DNA of 16,062 nucleotides from UBA6183 sp046314755 (GCA_046314755.1 JBKDBG010000079.1:1-16062); one strand, 5' to 3'; numbered from the stretch's first letter, positions 6,202 to 14,540 are shown. Translations and numbers: made by a program. The notes: generated from the letters alone by a model not told the origin.

Positions 6202-7011
6202 TTAGTTCAACTTAAATGCAATTGGTAAAGTATATCTTAAACGAACTGCTTTACCATTTTGTTTAGCAGGTTTCCAAGCTCCCATCTTCTTTACGGCTTC
6301 AACTGCTGCTTCATCAAATCCCCATCCGCCTTTTTTCACAACTTCTACATCCGTAATTTTTCCATCACGTTCAATGGTAAATTGAACCACAACTTTTCCC
6401 TCAATACCTGATGATTTGGCCATTTCTGGATAATTCATGTTTCTACCTAACCAATCGTAAATGTCGAACGGAGGTTCTGCCATTTGCTCGGCAAAAGTAA
6501 CAGGTTCGTTATCCCCTTCTCCGGTTAAGCCATCACCGTTTCCGGTTTCAAGTAATGATGGATCCACACCATCTTCTTGACCTTCTTGGTTTTTGGTATC
6601 GGCATCCTTATCCTTCATGTCGTCCTGTGTTGGAGGCGGCTCATCCGGAACTTCCTCATCAGGCTTAATTTCAGGTGGTGTAAATTTTACCGTTGATTTA
6701 AGCGGTGGAGGTGGTTCAGCCGGTGGAGGAGGTGGTTGGTTTTTATCAACCGGAGGTGGTTCCTCCAAGGTATTCACCTGAGTAACTTTTACGTCTTTCG
6801 CTTCATCCGGTGCTAATCCTTTGATTAAGTCAATAATCATGGGTGCGCTGATTACCAAAGTAAAAAACACAATAGCGAACAAAATTCCGCGATTGGTATT
6901 TTTATCGGCATTTTTACGTAAAACGTAGGCACCGTATGCGTGGTTTCTACCGGCAAACACCAGGTCAACCCATTCGCTATCAAAGATGTTTAATTTTGAA
7001 AGTTTTGCCAT
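6202..7011 (-). CDS. tonB: TonB energy-transducing protein
   Basis: A 269-residue inner-membrane protein that carries proton-motive energy from the ExbB/ExbD motor to outer-membrane TonB-dependent receptors. A cytoplasmic N-terminal stretch contains RNHAYGAYVLRKN (22-34), a Bacteroidota-style motif. One membrane helix spans about 42-64. A proline-rich stretch (85-127, runs of PPP and PPPPP) and an acidic, Gly/Asn-rich linker (128-170) span the periplasm. The C-terminal TonB domain runs from about 183 to 268, with NYPEMAKSSGIEGKVVVQF, the DGKI turn and the final WKPAKQNGKAV strand region. The helix lies about 40 residues in, later than in E. coli TonB, as is usual in this phylum. It follows the second exbD by 14 nt. 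Confidence 0.95.
   Translation of the reverse strand: MAKLSKLNIFDSEWVDLVFAGRNHAYGAYVLRKNADKNTNRGILFAIVFFTLVISAPMIIDLIKGLAPDEAKDVKVTQVNTLEEPPPVDKNQPPPPPAEPPPPLKSTVKFTPPEIKPDEEVPDEPPPTQDDMKDKDADTKNQEGQEDGVDPSLLETGNGDGLTGEGDNEPVTFAEQMAEPPFDIYDWLGRNMNYPEMAKSSGIEGKVVVQFTIERDGKITDVEVVKKGGWGFDEAAVEAVKKMGAWKPAKQNGKAVRLRYTLPIAFKLN
6631..6759 (-). repeat. Proline-rich low-complexity segment of tonB
   Basis: CCN-rich coding DNA (GGN on the plus strand) encodes TonB residues about 85-127, with repeated PPP and PPPPP runs alternating with acidic residues. This is the rigid periplasmic spacer of TonB. The triplet repetition also produces an antisense Gly/Ser-rich open frame that is not a gene. Confidence 0.7.
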
Positions 7012-7025
7012 AATCGTTTACCGTA

Positions 7026-7664
7026 TTAATCTAAATTAACTGTTTTAAGCATGTCAATTTCAGGTTGTGTAATGTCCACTACTGCATATCTACCGATGTT
7101 GCAGATTAACATTTCATCCAAGATATCAACCAAATTATTATATCGAGATTTGTCGGAAGCTTTAATTACAACAATTAATGCATCCTTATAAGCTTTAATA
7201 CCGCTTACAAAACCTTGATATTGTTCTTCATTAATTTTGCCGCTGTTTAGCATGCTTTTGTAAACAGGAATACTATCGAGTTTAGGGTTACGAGCTTTGT
7301 TTTCTTTCAACAAAGTAGCACGAACACCACCTGCACTAAAATTAGTAATTTGTGGTGTACCCGGTTCTCCCGTTACAGGATCAATAAAATAATAAACTAT
7401 TTTATCTTCTTTGGCCAGTAGGATGGTGATGGCTTGAGAGGCTTTAACTTTCGTTTCCTCTGTTTTGTCCTTCACATCTTTATCCGGCATATTTATTTCC
7501 ATGGTTTGTGGTTTATTCATGGAAGTGGTAAGCATGAAGAAGGTGATTAATAAAAAGCCCAAGTCAACCATGGGTGTAAAATCTACACGGGTTGAGAGTT
7601 TCTTGCCTTTTTTACCTCCTTTGTGTTTACCACCACCACCGCCACCGCCTTCTAATTCTGCCAT
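7026..7664 (-). CDS. exbD: ExbD/TolR-family proton channel subunit (second copy)
   Basis: A 212-residue ExbD-type protein, one of two adjacent copies. A cytoplasmic tail with seven glycines in a row (6-12) and a Lys-rich patch precedes the single membrane helix at about 32-48. The helix contains D34 in TPMVDLGFLLITFFML, the position of the essential proton-relay aspartate of ExbD. The periplasmic part (49-212) is longer than in E. coli ExbD (about 141 residues in total) and ends in a region with LIVVIKASDKSRYNNLVDILDEM, typical of the ExbD/TolR periplasmic domain. It lies 27 nt after the first exbD and 14 nt before tonB. Two divergent ExbDs with one ExbB and TonB is a known arrangement in Bacteroidota. 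Confidence 0.92.
   Translation of the reverse strand: MAELEGGGGGGGKHKGGKKGKKLSTRVDFTPMVDLGFLLITFFMLTTSMNKPQTMEINMPDKDVKDKTEETKVKASQAITILLAKEDKIVYYFIDPVTGEPGTPQITNFSAGGVRATLLKENKARNPKLDSIPVYKSMLNSGKINEEQYQGFVSGIKAYKDALIVVIKASDKSRYNNLVDILDEMLICNIGRYAVVDITQPEIDMLKTVNLD
7629..7649 (-). repeat. Poly-glycine GGN triplet tract in the second exbD
   Basis: Seven successive GGN codons encode Gly6-Gly12 in the N-terminal tail. Being a triplet repeat, length changes would keep the frame, so the tail length may vary between strains. Confidence 0.6.
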
Positions 7665-7691
7665 ATTATTACTTATTTATGGTTTAGGTTT

Positions 7692-8291
7692 TTAATTCGA
7701 ACCTTTTTCAAGGGATGTGATAAAATTAAAACGGTTTACCTTTTTTTCTTGAATGATGGCAATCACTCGTTTTACGGTTGGCATATTCGCATCTCTGTCA
7801 CCTTTAATCGCAATTCTCACATTGTTATTCGCCAAACGAGCTTGCCAAATCCAGTCACCTAACTCATTATTGGTAGAGTCGGTAGGTATTCCCGGAAAGT
7901 TGGTTTTACTTTTTTCTTCAGGTTTGAGGGCTAAAAACTGTTTCATATTAGCCATTGGCACGCCAAAACTTGATTCTAAAGTAAACTGCTTAATTTCTTC
8001 AGGGGTGAAAGTCATTTTGTACTTTTCAGCCATTCTTTTGAATAATTCTTCCCTGGTTTTCTGACCGTCAACGGTAAAAAACACTCTTCCGGTTTTGTCG
8101 ATGGTTAATTGCATGATATCTGTTTCAGGCAATTTGATTTGACTTACCGAAGAAGGCGTATCCACCACAACAGGTTCATCAGGCTTGAACTTAGTTGCAA
8201 GCATGAAGAATGTAAGCAACAGGAAGGCCACGTCTGTCATGGCCGTCATGTCTATTGATGTGCTCTTACGAGGTACTTTAACTTTAGGCAT
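7692..8291 (-). CDS. exbD: ExbD/TolR-family proton channel subunit (first copy)
   Basis: A 199-residue ExbD family protein. A short basic cytoplasmic tail (PKVKVPRKS) leads into one membrane helix, about residues 18-34, containing D20 in MTDVAFLLLTFFMLA, the conserved aspartate that couples proton flow to TonB. The periplasmic domain ends with NVRIAIKGDRDANMPTVKRV, the usual ExbD C-terminal signature. Between them sits an insert of roughly 60-70 residues (about 88-150) absent from E. coli ExbD. With ExbB it should form the inner-membrane stator/rotor complex. It lies 70 nt downstream of exbB and 27 nt upstream of the second exbD. It differs clearly from the second copy in tail and periplasmic sequence, so the two are old paralogues rather than a recent duplication. 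Confidence 0.93.
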   Translation of the reverse strand: MPKVKVPRKSTSIDMTAMTDVAFLLLTFFMLATKFKPDEPVVVDTPSSVSQIKLPETDIMQLTIDKTGRVFFTVDGQKTREELFKRMAEKYKMTFTPEEIKQFTLESSFGVPMANMKQFLALKPEEKSKTNFPGIPTDSTNNELGDWIWQARLANNNVRIAIKGDRDANMPTVKRVIAIIQEKKVNRFNFITSLEKGSN

Positions 8292-8309
8292 TTTGTTTTT
8301 AATTTATTC

Positions 8310-8329
8310 GAAGCCATTGCTTCAAATGG
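8310..8329 (-). other. Overlapping alternative hairpins between exbB and exbD
   Basis: In the 70-nt exbB-exbD spacer, GAAGC/GCTTC (8310-8314 with 8319-8323, 4-nt loop) and CCATT/AATGG (8314-8318 with 8325-8329) are two short stems that share bases and cannot form together. Neither is followed by a T run on the minus strand. This could be an RNA processing or stability element that sets exbB to exbD ratio, or chance. Confidence 0.25.
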
Positions 8330-8361
8330 TAAACAATGAACAAACTTGATTACGGCTACAA

Positions 8362-9186
8362 TTATTTATTGGTAGCAGCAAAGGTTTGCGTGATGCTAAA
8401 GCCAGCTTCGTCAATCGTATAAGTAATTTTATCAATACGTGTAGTAAACACGTTGTACATAATAATGGCAATAGCAGAGTTACCAATACCTAAAGCAGTA
8501 TTGATAAGGGCCTCAGAGATACCGTTTGCAAGAGCTGCAGAATCAGGAGCTCCTGAAGTGGCAAGTGCCGAGAACGCCTTGATCATACCCAATACCGTTC
8601 CTAATAACGCAACGAGGGTAGATACCGAAGCCATGGTTGCAATAATCACCAAATTCTTTTCTAACATTGGCAATTCTAATGAAACTGATTCTTCTAATTC
8701 TTTTTGAATGGCAAGAACTTTTTGGTCTTTATCTAAAGAAGTGTTGGCTTGCATTTCTTTGTATTTGTGCAAAGCAGATTTTACTACGTTCGCTACTGAA
8801 CCTTGTTGCTTGTCACACTCTGCAATTGCTGCATCAACATTACCACCTGTTAAGTGGGCTTGTACTCTGCGAACAAATGCTTCAGCTGAACCTTTACCTG
8901 CTGCTTTTCCAATGGTTAAGAAACGCTCTATTGAGAAGGTGATACTCATTAAAACCAATGAAATCAAAATAGGTACGATGATACCTCCTTTGTAAACCAA
9001 TCCTAATACGTGGTTGATACCATCAGGCACAGGGTGTTTGCTTGGATCATTGTCTTCAAAGTTTGCCGGATTTCCAAGAACGAAGATGTAAATCAAAATC
9101 GCTACGATTAATAACACCGGAATTGCAAAAGAAGCGAACATTGCGCTGAATTTGCTTTCTGTTTTTTTGGTTTGAACTTTGTTCAT
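8362..9186 (-). CDS. exbB: MotA/TolQ/ExbB proton channel protein
   Basis: A 274-residue polytopic inner-membrane protein forming, with ExbD, the proton-conducting motor that energises TonB. Hydrophobic segments lie at about 16-38, 66-88, 180-204 and 226-247. The last two hold the family hallmarks LVALLGTVLGMIKAF (191-205) and ALINTALGIGNSAIAIIMYN (226-245). A cytoplasmic domain of about 90 residues separates the second and third helices. The first helix is extra compared with the three of E. coli ExbB. First gene of the operon exbB-exbD-exbD-tonB-small gene-pstS-like-TPR, preceded by a 229-bp leader. The tail position of nuoN upstream implies a separate promoter, though none matches the consensus well. 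TolQ or MotA were considered; the following tonB favours ExbB. Confidence 0.94.
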   Translation of the reverse strand: MNKVQTKKTESKFSAMFASFAIPVLLIVAILIYIFVLGNPANFEDNDPSKHPVPDGINHVLGLVYKGGIIVPILISLVLMSITFSIERFLTIGKAAGKGSAEAFVRRVQAHLTGGNVDAAIAECDKQQGSVANVVKSALHKYKEMQANTSLDKDQKVLAIQKELEESVSLELPMLEKNLVIIATMASVSTLVALLGTVLGMIKAFSALATSGAPDSAALANGISEALINTALGIGNSAIAIIMYNVFTTRIDKITYTIDEAGFSITQTFAATNK

Positions 9187-9415
9187 TTTTCGTTTAATTT
9201 AAGTGAACGCAAAAAAAATAATAAAATTTATATTTTAAACAATTTGTTTCAAAAATTGAAGCCGTAATATCCTTTATCTGTCAAGGCATTAACGGTATTA
9301 ACATAAAAATAACATTGCAGTTTACGTAAAATTTTGGTTACAATTTTACTTTTTTTACTCAAATGTAGTTTTACGTTGTTGTGTAGTAACTTTTTACAAC
9401 TGAACCGTTGCTTGC
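9187..9415. promoter_or_regulatory. AT-rich leader of the exbB operon with dyads and GTAAAA repeats
   Basis: A 229-bp gap between nuoN and exbB. It contains an 8-bp inverted repeat GTAAAATT/AATTTTAC (9326-9333 and 9342-9349) with an 8-nt spacer and a T7 run on its right. An overlapping 10-bp palindrome TTTACGTAAA sits at 9321-9330. TTTTAC occurs four times on the plus strand (9344, 9353, 9369 and 9392; GTAAAA on the minus strand), and there is a direct repeat ATTAAC-N3-ATTAAC at 9288-9302. No good intrinsic terminator for the nuo operon was found. It must hold the exbB promoter; no TTG-N19-TAnnTTTG match was found. The best is TTG (9284-9282) with AATTTTTG (9257-9250), spaced 24 nt. Confidence 0.5.
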
Positions 9416-10807
9416 TTATTTTAACAATTGCATAAAAGGTTCAGGCCAAACACCCAAAATAACTACCCCAAGTACGCCAATTATACCAACCACATAGTAA
9501 GCCGGATGCATATTTAGTTCTTTTTCATTTGGTGCGACTGTGTACATTGCCAAAATAATTTTGAAGTAATAATAAATGGAAATGATGGAGGCAATTACTG
9601 CTACAATTGTAGTGGTAATGAAACCATTTCTAACGGTTTCACTAAACAAGAAGTATTTACTCATAAAACCTGCAAACGGTGGAATACCGGCAGTGGAAAG
9701 CATTAATATGGTAATACAAGCGGCCACGAATGGATTCTTTTTAGCTAAACCATTAAATGCTTCTATATTTTCAGAGAAATTACTTTTGAAAGTCATAATA
9801 GCAAACGCAAACAAGCCAACGGTAGCCAATCCATACGATGCACTATAATACCACAATGCAGCATCTGACTGTCCTTTAGCACCTAATATAGCCATCATCA
9901 TGTAACCGGCATGTGCAATTCCTGAGTAGGCTAACATACGTTTTACATTTTGTTGATTTAAGGCGATAACATTGCCAATTACCATGGTGGCAATGGTTAC
10001 AATCACCAATATTTCTTCAGCAAAATATACGCTTCCTATGAATGCATGAGAAACCAAACGATAAAATGCAGCAAATGCTGCAATTTTAACCAAGCTGCTC
10101 ATTAATGCAGTAATCAATGCGGGTGCGCCTTCATATACATCCGGACTCCAGAAATGAAATGGAACGGCTGATACTTTAAACAACATGGCCATAAACATTA
10201 ACATCATTCCGATGTAAAACATTGGATGTATGTTTCCTGCGGCTACATAAGCACTGATTTTTGCTAATTCAAATGATTGTGTAGCTCCATAAATTAAGGC
10301 AATACCAAAAAGTAAAAATCCTGATGCAAATGCACCCATTAAAAAATATTTGAATCCTGCCTCATTGCTACGTGTATCAAATTTTCTGCTACCGGCCATG
10401 ATATAAACCGAAATAGATAAAATTTCAATGCCTAAAAACAGCATGGCCATATTAGCAAAACTGAACATTACCAATGCTCCGCAAAGGATAAAAACCAATA
10501 TCGAAAGGTAATCGCTCAGGTGATTTTCTTCGTTACTGTAATAACTTGCCGATAGAATAAAAATGAGCATTGAAATTACAATTGCTAATCCGCTGAATGC
10601 AACGGCAAAATTGTCCATTGTAATCATGTGGCTTAACGAAACAGGCCCCAAAGTTAGCGGTGCTGTATTGCCCCAAAGCTGCATGTTTACCACAAAAATT
10701 GCCCCTAAGCCAAGTATTACGGCAGGTATCAATATTTTTCTTAGGTTTATTATTTCTGCCAGCATGCAGAATAATCCTAACAATGTTGTATACAGTAATG
10801 TAGTCAT
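9416..10807 (-). CDS. nuoN: NADH-quinone oxidoreductase subunit N
   Basis: Antiporter-like membrane subunit of respiratory complex I, one of three proton-pumping modules. 463 residues (E. coli NuoN 485), with about 13-14 hydrophobic helices throughout. Charged residues of the pumping path are visible: E128 in FLGIEILSISVYIMAG and K211 in MAMLFKVSAVPFHFW. K241 follows SPDVYEGAPALITALMSSLV. The later helix carries QQNVKRMLAYSGIAHAGYM (285-303), a family signature, and AGIPPFAGFMSKYFLF (373-388) marks the C-terminal part. The ATG is 18 nt after the nuoM stop. It is the last nuo gene; the downstream region shows no convincing terminator. Confidence 0.97.
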   Translation of the reverse strand: MTTLLYTTLLGLFCMLAEIINLRKILIPAVILGLGAIFVVNMQLWGNTAPLTLGPVSLSHMITMDNFAVAFSGLAIVISMLIFILSASYYSNEENHLSDYLSILVFILCGALVMFSFANMAMLFLGIEILSISVYIMAGSRKFDTRSNEAGFKYFLMGAFASGFLLFGIALIYGATQSFELAKISAYVAAGNIHPMFYIGMMLMFMAMLFKVSAVPFHFWSPDVYEGAPALITALMSSLVKIAAFAAFYRLVSHAFIGSVYFAEEILVIVTIATMVIGNVIALNQQNVKRMLAYSGIAHAGYMMMAILGAKGQSDAALWYYSASYGLATVGLFAFAIMTFKSNFSENIEAFNGLAKKNPFVAACITILMLSTAGIPPFAGFMSKYFLFSETVRNGFITTTIVAVIASIISIYYYFKIILAMYTVAPNEKELNMHPAYYVVGIIGVLGVVILGVWPEPFMQLLK

Positions 10808-10825
10808 CTTGCTTTAATTAATTCC

Positions 10826-12274
10826 TTATTTCACAATTGCGTTTTCTAAAATGATTTGTAATGATGGTTCAACCAATTCAAATATTGGTTTTGGATACAC
10901 ACCCATTACAATTACTAAAATGGCGATACCTGCCAGTACTGCTGCTTCATTCCATTTTAAATCTGTAAATGATTCGGTGGTTTCATTGGTATTTCCCAGC
11001 ATTACATTTTGGAACATACGAAGCATATATACCGCCCCGAGTATGATGGTTAATCCTGCAAATACCGATAACCAAGTATTGTATTTGTACACACCAAAAA
11101 GCAACAAGAATTCACCAATAAAGCCATTTGTTAATGGTAAGGCCACACTTCCCAGCATGATAATGGCAAACAAGGTTGTAAATAATGGTGCTTTGTTTCT
11201 AATGCCCCCGAGGTTGCTGATATTGTTGGTTTGAGTTCTGTTGAAAATAATATCAGCACAAAAGAATAACCCTACCACATTAATACCGTGTGCAAACATT
11301 TGAATAACGCCACCTTGTAATCCTTCAATATTCAAAGCAAAAATACCGGCAGATAACAATCCAACGTGAGCCACCGAAGAATAGGCAAGTAATTTTTTTA
11401 AATCATTTTGCATGATGGCAATTACCGATGCATATACAATTCCAATCACACATAAGGTAATGGCTAATGGTCCCCACTCGGCAATGCCTGCAGGTAAAAC
11501 AGGAAGGAGCCAGCGAATTAAACTGTAAGTTCCCATTTTTAACATGATACCGCTTAACAGCATGGTGCCTTGTGTAGGCGCTTCACTGTAAGTATCTGCC
11601 TGCCAAGTATGAAAAGGAACAATTGGAATTTTAATGGCATACGCTAAAAAGAACATCCAAAACAACCAACCTTGGTTGCAGCTGCAAATGTTCATGTTGT
11701 AGAAATCATTGATGTTAAATGATCCGTTTGGATTCATAAAATACAATGAAATAAATCCGAACAACATGAATAAACTGCCGGCCAGGGTATAGATGAAGAA
11801 TTTTAATGTAACCTTCACTCTGTTTTTGCCGCCCCAATTTAAAGCAATAAAGTAGATTGGAATAAGCGCCAATTCCCAGAAGATGTAATACAACATCCCA
11901 TCCATAGCCATAAACACGCCTAACAATGCAAATTGCATAAATAGGATTAAGGCAAAATAACGGGCCGGTTGATGAACATCTCTATTGAATGCACTGAGAA
12001 TGATAAAAGGAAGAAGAATATTGGTTAACAATACCATCACAAATCCTAACCCGTCAATGGCCAGATTAAGGCTGATGTTGGGTTGTGAAATCCAAGGGTG
12101 ATTAAATTGAAATGCTGCAGCACCTTCACTAGTAAAAACAGTGTAGGCATAAAATGTAAATGCCAACTCTATTGCACCAAACAATAGAGCAAGTTTAGCA
12201 GCATGTTTATTTCCTGCCAGTAAAACCAGTAAAGAAGCAAGTAGTGGTAATAAAAGTAAGTATATCGTCATCAT
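10826..12274 (-). CDS. nuoM: NADH-quinone oxidoreductase subunit M
   Basis: Second antiporter-like subunit of complex I. 482 residues from the start chosen here (E. coli 509), about 14 membrane helices. Key residues: E134 in YYIFWELALIPIYFIALNW, K215 in AYAIKIPIVPFHTWQAD, then EAPTQGTMLLSGIMLKMG (231-248), and NDLKKLLAYSSVAHVG (290-305). An open frame continues upstream to 12394, but it would overlap nuoL by 120 nt with non-homologous residues. The ATG at 12274 overlaps the nuoL TAA as TAATG, a classic coupled start, and a second ATG follows at once (12271). The protein is short at the N-terminus but includes the first helix MMTIYLLLLPLLASLLVLL. Confidence 0.97.
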   Translation of the reverse strand: MMTIYLLLLPLLASLLVLLAGNKHAAKLALLFGAIELAFTFYAYTVFTSEGAAAFQFNHPWISQPNISLNLAIDGLGFVMVLLTNILLPFIILSAFNRDVHQPARYFALILFMQFALLGVFMAMDGMLYYIFWELALIPIYFIALNWGGKNRVKVTLKFFIYTLAGSLFMLFGFISLYFMNPNGSFNINDFYNMNICSCNQGWLFWMFFLAYAIKIPIVPFHTWQADTYSEAPTQGTMLLSGIMLKMGTYSLIRWLLPVLPAGIAEWGPLAITLCVIGIVYASVIAIMQNDLKKLLAYSSVAHVGLLSAGIFALNIEGLQGGVIQMFAHGINVVGLFFCADIIFNRTQTNNISNLGGIRNKAPLFTTLFAIIMLGSVALPLTNGFIGEFLLLFGVYKYNTWLSVFAGLTIILGAVYMLRMFQNVMLGNTNETTESFTDLKWNEAAVLAGIAILVIVMGVYPKPIFELVEPSLQIILENAIVK

Positions 12275-14190
12275 TACAGTATCAGGCGAATTAAAAATAA
12301 AACAATCATTCCAATAACCATTGCGAATACATAAAATCCGGTGTTTCCGGTTTGCAGTAATCTCAAGGTTTTGCCGGTTGCTCCAACAATCCAAGCGGTG
12401 GCATTTACGATTAAATCAATAATCAATTTATCAACCAACACTAAAAACAAATCACTTAATACGGTAATCGGTTTCACAATTACCGTGTCGTAAATTTCAT
12501 CAACATAAAATTTGTTGGCAATTACTTTATTCAATCCGGTTATGGCTTCATCATTTTCAGGCAATTGTTTTTTGCTGATGTATTTGCTTCGTGCAAATAA
12601 TATCATCGCAATAGCGCCTGTTAAAGCAATACCCATAAGCATATATTCTACCGCATGACTTAAATGATGTGATTCAGGTAAAAATGCTTTTGATGCGCTT
12701 ACCACATTGCTTAGGTAATCGGCAAATAAATGGTTGGTACCGAATACAGCAGGTAATCCCATAAAACCGCCAATAACGGAAAGGATGGCCAATACGATTA
12801 AAGGGAAAGTCATGATAAACGGACTTTCATGAATGTGTTTTTTGGTTTCTTCCGTTCCTCTGAAATCGTTGCTAAAGGTTAAGTAAACCAAACGGAACAT
12901 GTAAAATGCGGTAAGCAGTGAGCTTACCGATAAAATGCCCCAAATGATTTTATGGTGTTCAAATGCCTTGGCTAATATTTCATCCTTGCTGAAAAAACCG
13001 GCAAAAGGAAATACACCTGAAATAGCAAGTGACCCAATTAAAAAAGTGATGTAAGTAATTTTGATGTATTTACCTAAACCTCCCATTTTTCTTATGTCTT
13101 GTTCACCATGCAAAGCATGAATAACGCTGCCTGAACCTAAAAACAATAAGGCTTTAAAAAAGGCATGCGTAACTACATGGAACATTCCGCTGGTAAATGC
13201 ACCTAAACCTAATGCGGCAAACATTAAACCTAATTGCGATACAGTTGAATAAGCCAATACCTTTTTGATGTCGTTTTGCAGTAAACCAATAACGGCAGCA
13301 AATACCGATGTGGCCACACCAACTATCAAAATTACATTTAAGGTGGTTGGAGCTAATGCAAATAATACATTGCTTCTTACAATCATGTAAATACCTGCGG
13401 TAACCATGGTTGCAGCGTGAATTAATGCCGAAACCGGTGTTGGGCCTGCCATGGCATCAGGCAACCAAGTATAAAGCGGTAATTGAGCTGATTTGCCGGT
13501 GGCGCCTACAAAAAGTAACAAGGTAATAGTAATGATTAATGTTGAATTTGGCGTTAACGAAGCTGCTTGGGTAGCCACTTCGGCATAATCTAATGTACCG
13601 AAGTTGAACAGCATAAAAAACATGCCCAATAAGAAACCTAAGTCACCCACACGGTTCATTACAAAAGCCTTTTTAGCGGCATTGTTGTAAGCATTGTTTT
13701 TAAACCAAAATCCAATCAATAGGTATGAACATAACCCAACGCCTTCCCATCCGATAAACATCACCAAGTAGTTATTGCCCATAATCAACAACAACATAAA
13801 GAAGATAAACAGGTTTAAATAAGTAAAGAACCTGGTGAAACCTTCATCATCATGCATGTAACCTATGCTGTATAAATGAATTAAAAAGCCTATTCCGGTT
13901 ACCACCAGCAACATGGTGATGGTAAGAGGATCAAGTAAAAATCCAAAGCTGATATTGAGGTTTGAAAAGGCAATCCAATCAAACAAATCAATGTTAATGC
14001 TGCTGCCTGAATTGGTTCCGTTAAAAATAATAAGTGAACAAATGAATGACCCTAATACCGCCAAAGATGCAATCCATCCGGTGAGGCTTTTAGGTAAAAA
14101 TTTTCCGAATACACCATTAATGATAAATCCAATCAAGGGGAGGAGTGGAATTAATAATGCCGGTGTAATATAAAGTGAATCTTGAATCAT
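12274..14190 (-). CDS. nuoL: NADH-quinone oxidoreductase subunit L
   Basis: Largest and most distal membrane-arm subunit of complex I, with the long lateral helix. 638 residues (E. coli 613). E149 in MFIGWEGVGLCSYLLIGFW and K233 in GATGKSAQLPLYTWLPDAM mark the proton channel, followed by MAGPTPVSALIHAATMVTAG (247-266) with H258. QNDIKKVLAYSTVSQLG (305-321) and THAFFKALLFLGSGSVIHA (341-359) are further signatures, and PFAGFFSKDEIL (395-406) follows. The C-terminal part (about 540-638) contains the amphipathic lateral helix region and a final anchor (VFAMVIGMIVLFLIRLIL). It starts 23 nt after nuoK and shares one base with nuoM. Confidence 0.98.
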   Translation of the reverse strand: MIQDSLYITPALLIPLLPLIGFIINGVFGKFLPKSLTGWIASLAVLGSFICSLIIFNGTNSGSSINIDLFDWIAFSNLNISFGFLLDPLTITMLLVVTGIGFLIHLYSIGYMHDDEGFTRFFTYLNLFIFFMLLLIMGNNYLVMFIGWEGVGLCSYLLIGFWFKNNAYNNAAKKAFVMNRVGDLGFLLGMFFMLFNFGTLDYAEVATQAASLTPNSTLIITITLLLFVGATGKSAQLPLYTWLPDAMAGPTPVSALIHAATMVTAGIYMIVRSNVLFALAPTTLNVILIVGVATSVFAAVIGLLQNDIKKVLAYSTVSQLGLMFAALGLGAFTSGMFHVVTHAFFKALLFLGSGSVIHALHGEQDIRKMGGLGKYIKITYITFLIGSLAISGVFPFAGFFSKDEILAKAFEHHKIIWGILSVSSLLTAFYMFRLVYLTFSNDFRGTEETKKHIHESPFIMTFPLIVLAILSVIGGFMGLPAVFGTNHLFADYLSNVVSASKAFLPESHHLSHAVEYMLMGIALTGAIAMILFARSKYISKKQLPENDEAITGLNKVIANKFYVDEIYDTVIVKPITVLSDLFLVLVDKLIIDLIVNATAWIVGATGKTLRLLQTGNTGFYVFAMVIGMIVLFLIRLIL

Positions 14191-14213
14191 TGTTTTACGT
14201 TACTACAGTTTAA

Positions 14214-14534
14214 TTACCATTTTAATTTATTCAACACATTAACATCAGTACTGGCCACGTTGCGATAAATGCTCATTAATAAAGCCAAACCAACAGCTAC
14301 TTCAGCCGCTGCAACCACCATGATAAAAAATACGAAAACCTGACCATCATTGCTTCCGTTGTATGCCGAAAAAGAAACCAACAAAAGGTTTACTGAATTT
14401 AGCATCAACTCAATGCACATTAAAATGATGATGGCATTTCTTCTGAATAAAACACCTGTAACGCCAATGCAAAACAACAACGTGCTTAACACCAGATACC
14501 AGTTTTGAGGAACAGCCTGTAAAGTATTTTCCAT
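14214..14534 (-). CDS. nuoK: NADH-quinone oxidoreductase subunit K
   Basis: Small three-helix membrane subunit of complex I, homologous to MrpC and mitochondrial ND4L. 106 residues (E. coli 100). The two buried glutamates required for proton transfer are E42 in LMCIELMLNSVNL and E78 in VAAAEVAVGLALL. Helices lie at about 14-30, 35-57 and 66-88. The gene lies 6 nt after nuoJ and 23 nt before nuoL. Confidence 0.97.
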   Translation of the reverse strand: MENTLQAVPQNWYLVLSTLLFCIGVTGVLFRRNAIIILMCIELMLNSVNLLLVSFSAYNGSNDGQVFVFFIMVVAAAEVAVGLALLMSIYRNVASTDVNVLNKLKW

Positions 14535-14540
14535 GTAATT

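Noticed and set aside
6593..6781. Gly/Ser-rich plus-strand open frame
   Set aside because: It is the antisense of the TonB proline-rich repeat; low complexity only.
9250..9284. Candidate exbB promoter TTG-N24-AATTTTTG
   Set aside because: The spacing is too long and the -7 element is imperfect; not called as a promoter.
9326..9356. Inverted repeat followed by T7 as a terminator
   Set aside because: The T run lies on the plus-strand side, while the nuo and exb genes are on the minus strand; the stem is almost all A-T. Kept only as a possible operator.
10851..11234. 127-codon plus-strand open frame inside nuoM
   Set aside because: It is antisense to conserved nuoM codons and has no recognisable domain; a shadow of codon use on the other strand.
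12275..12394. N-terminal extension of nuoM
   Set aside because: It overlaps nuoL in another frame and gives non-homologous residues; the TAATG junction offers the better start.
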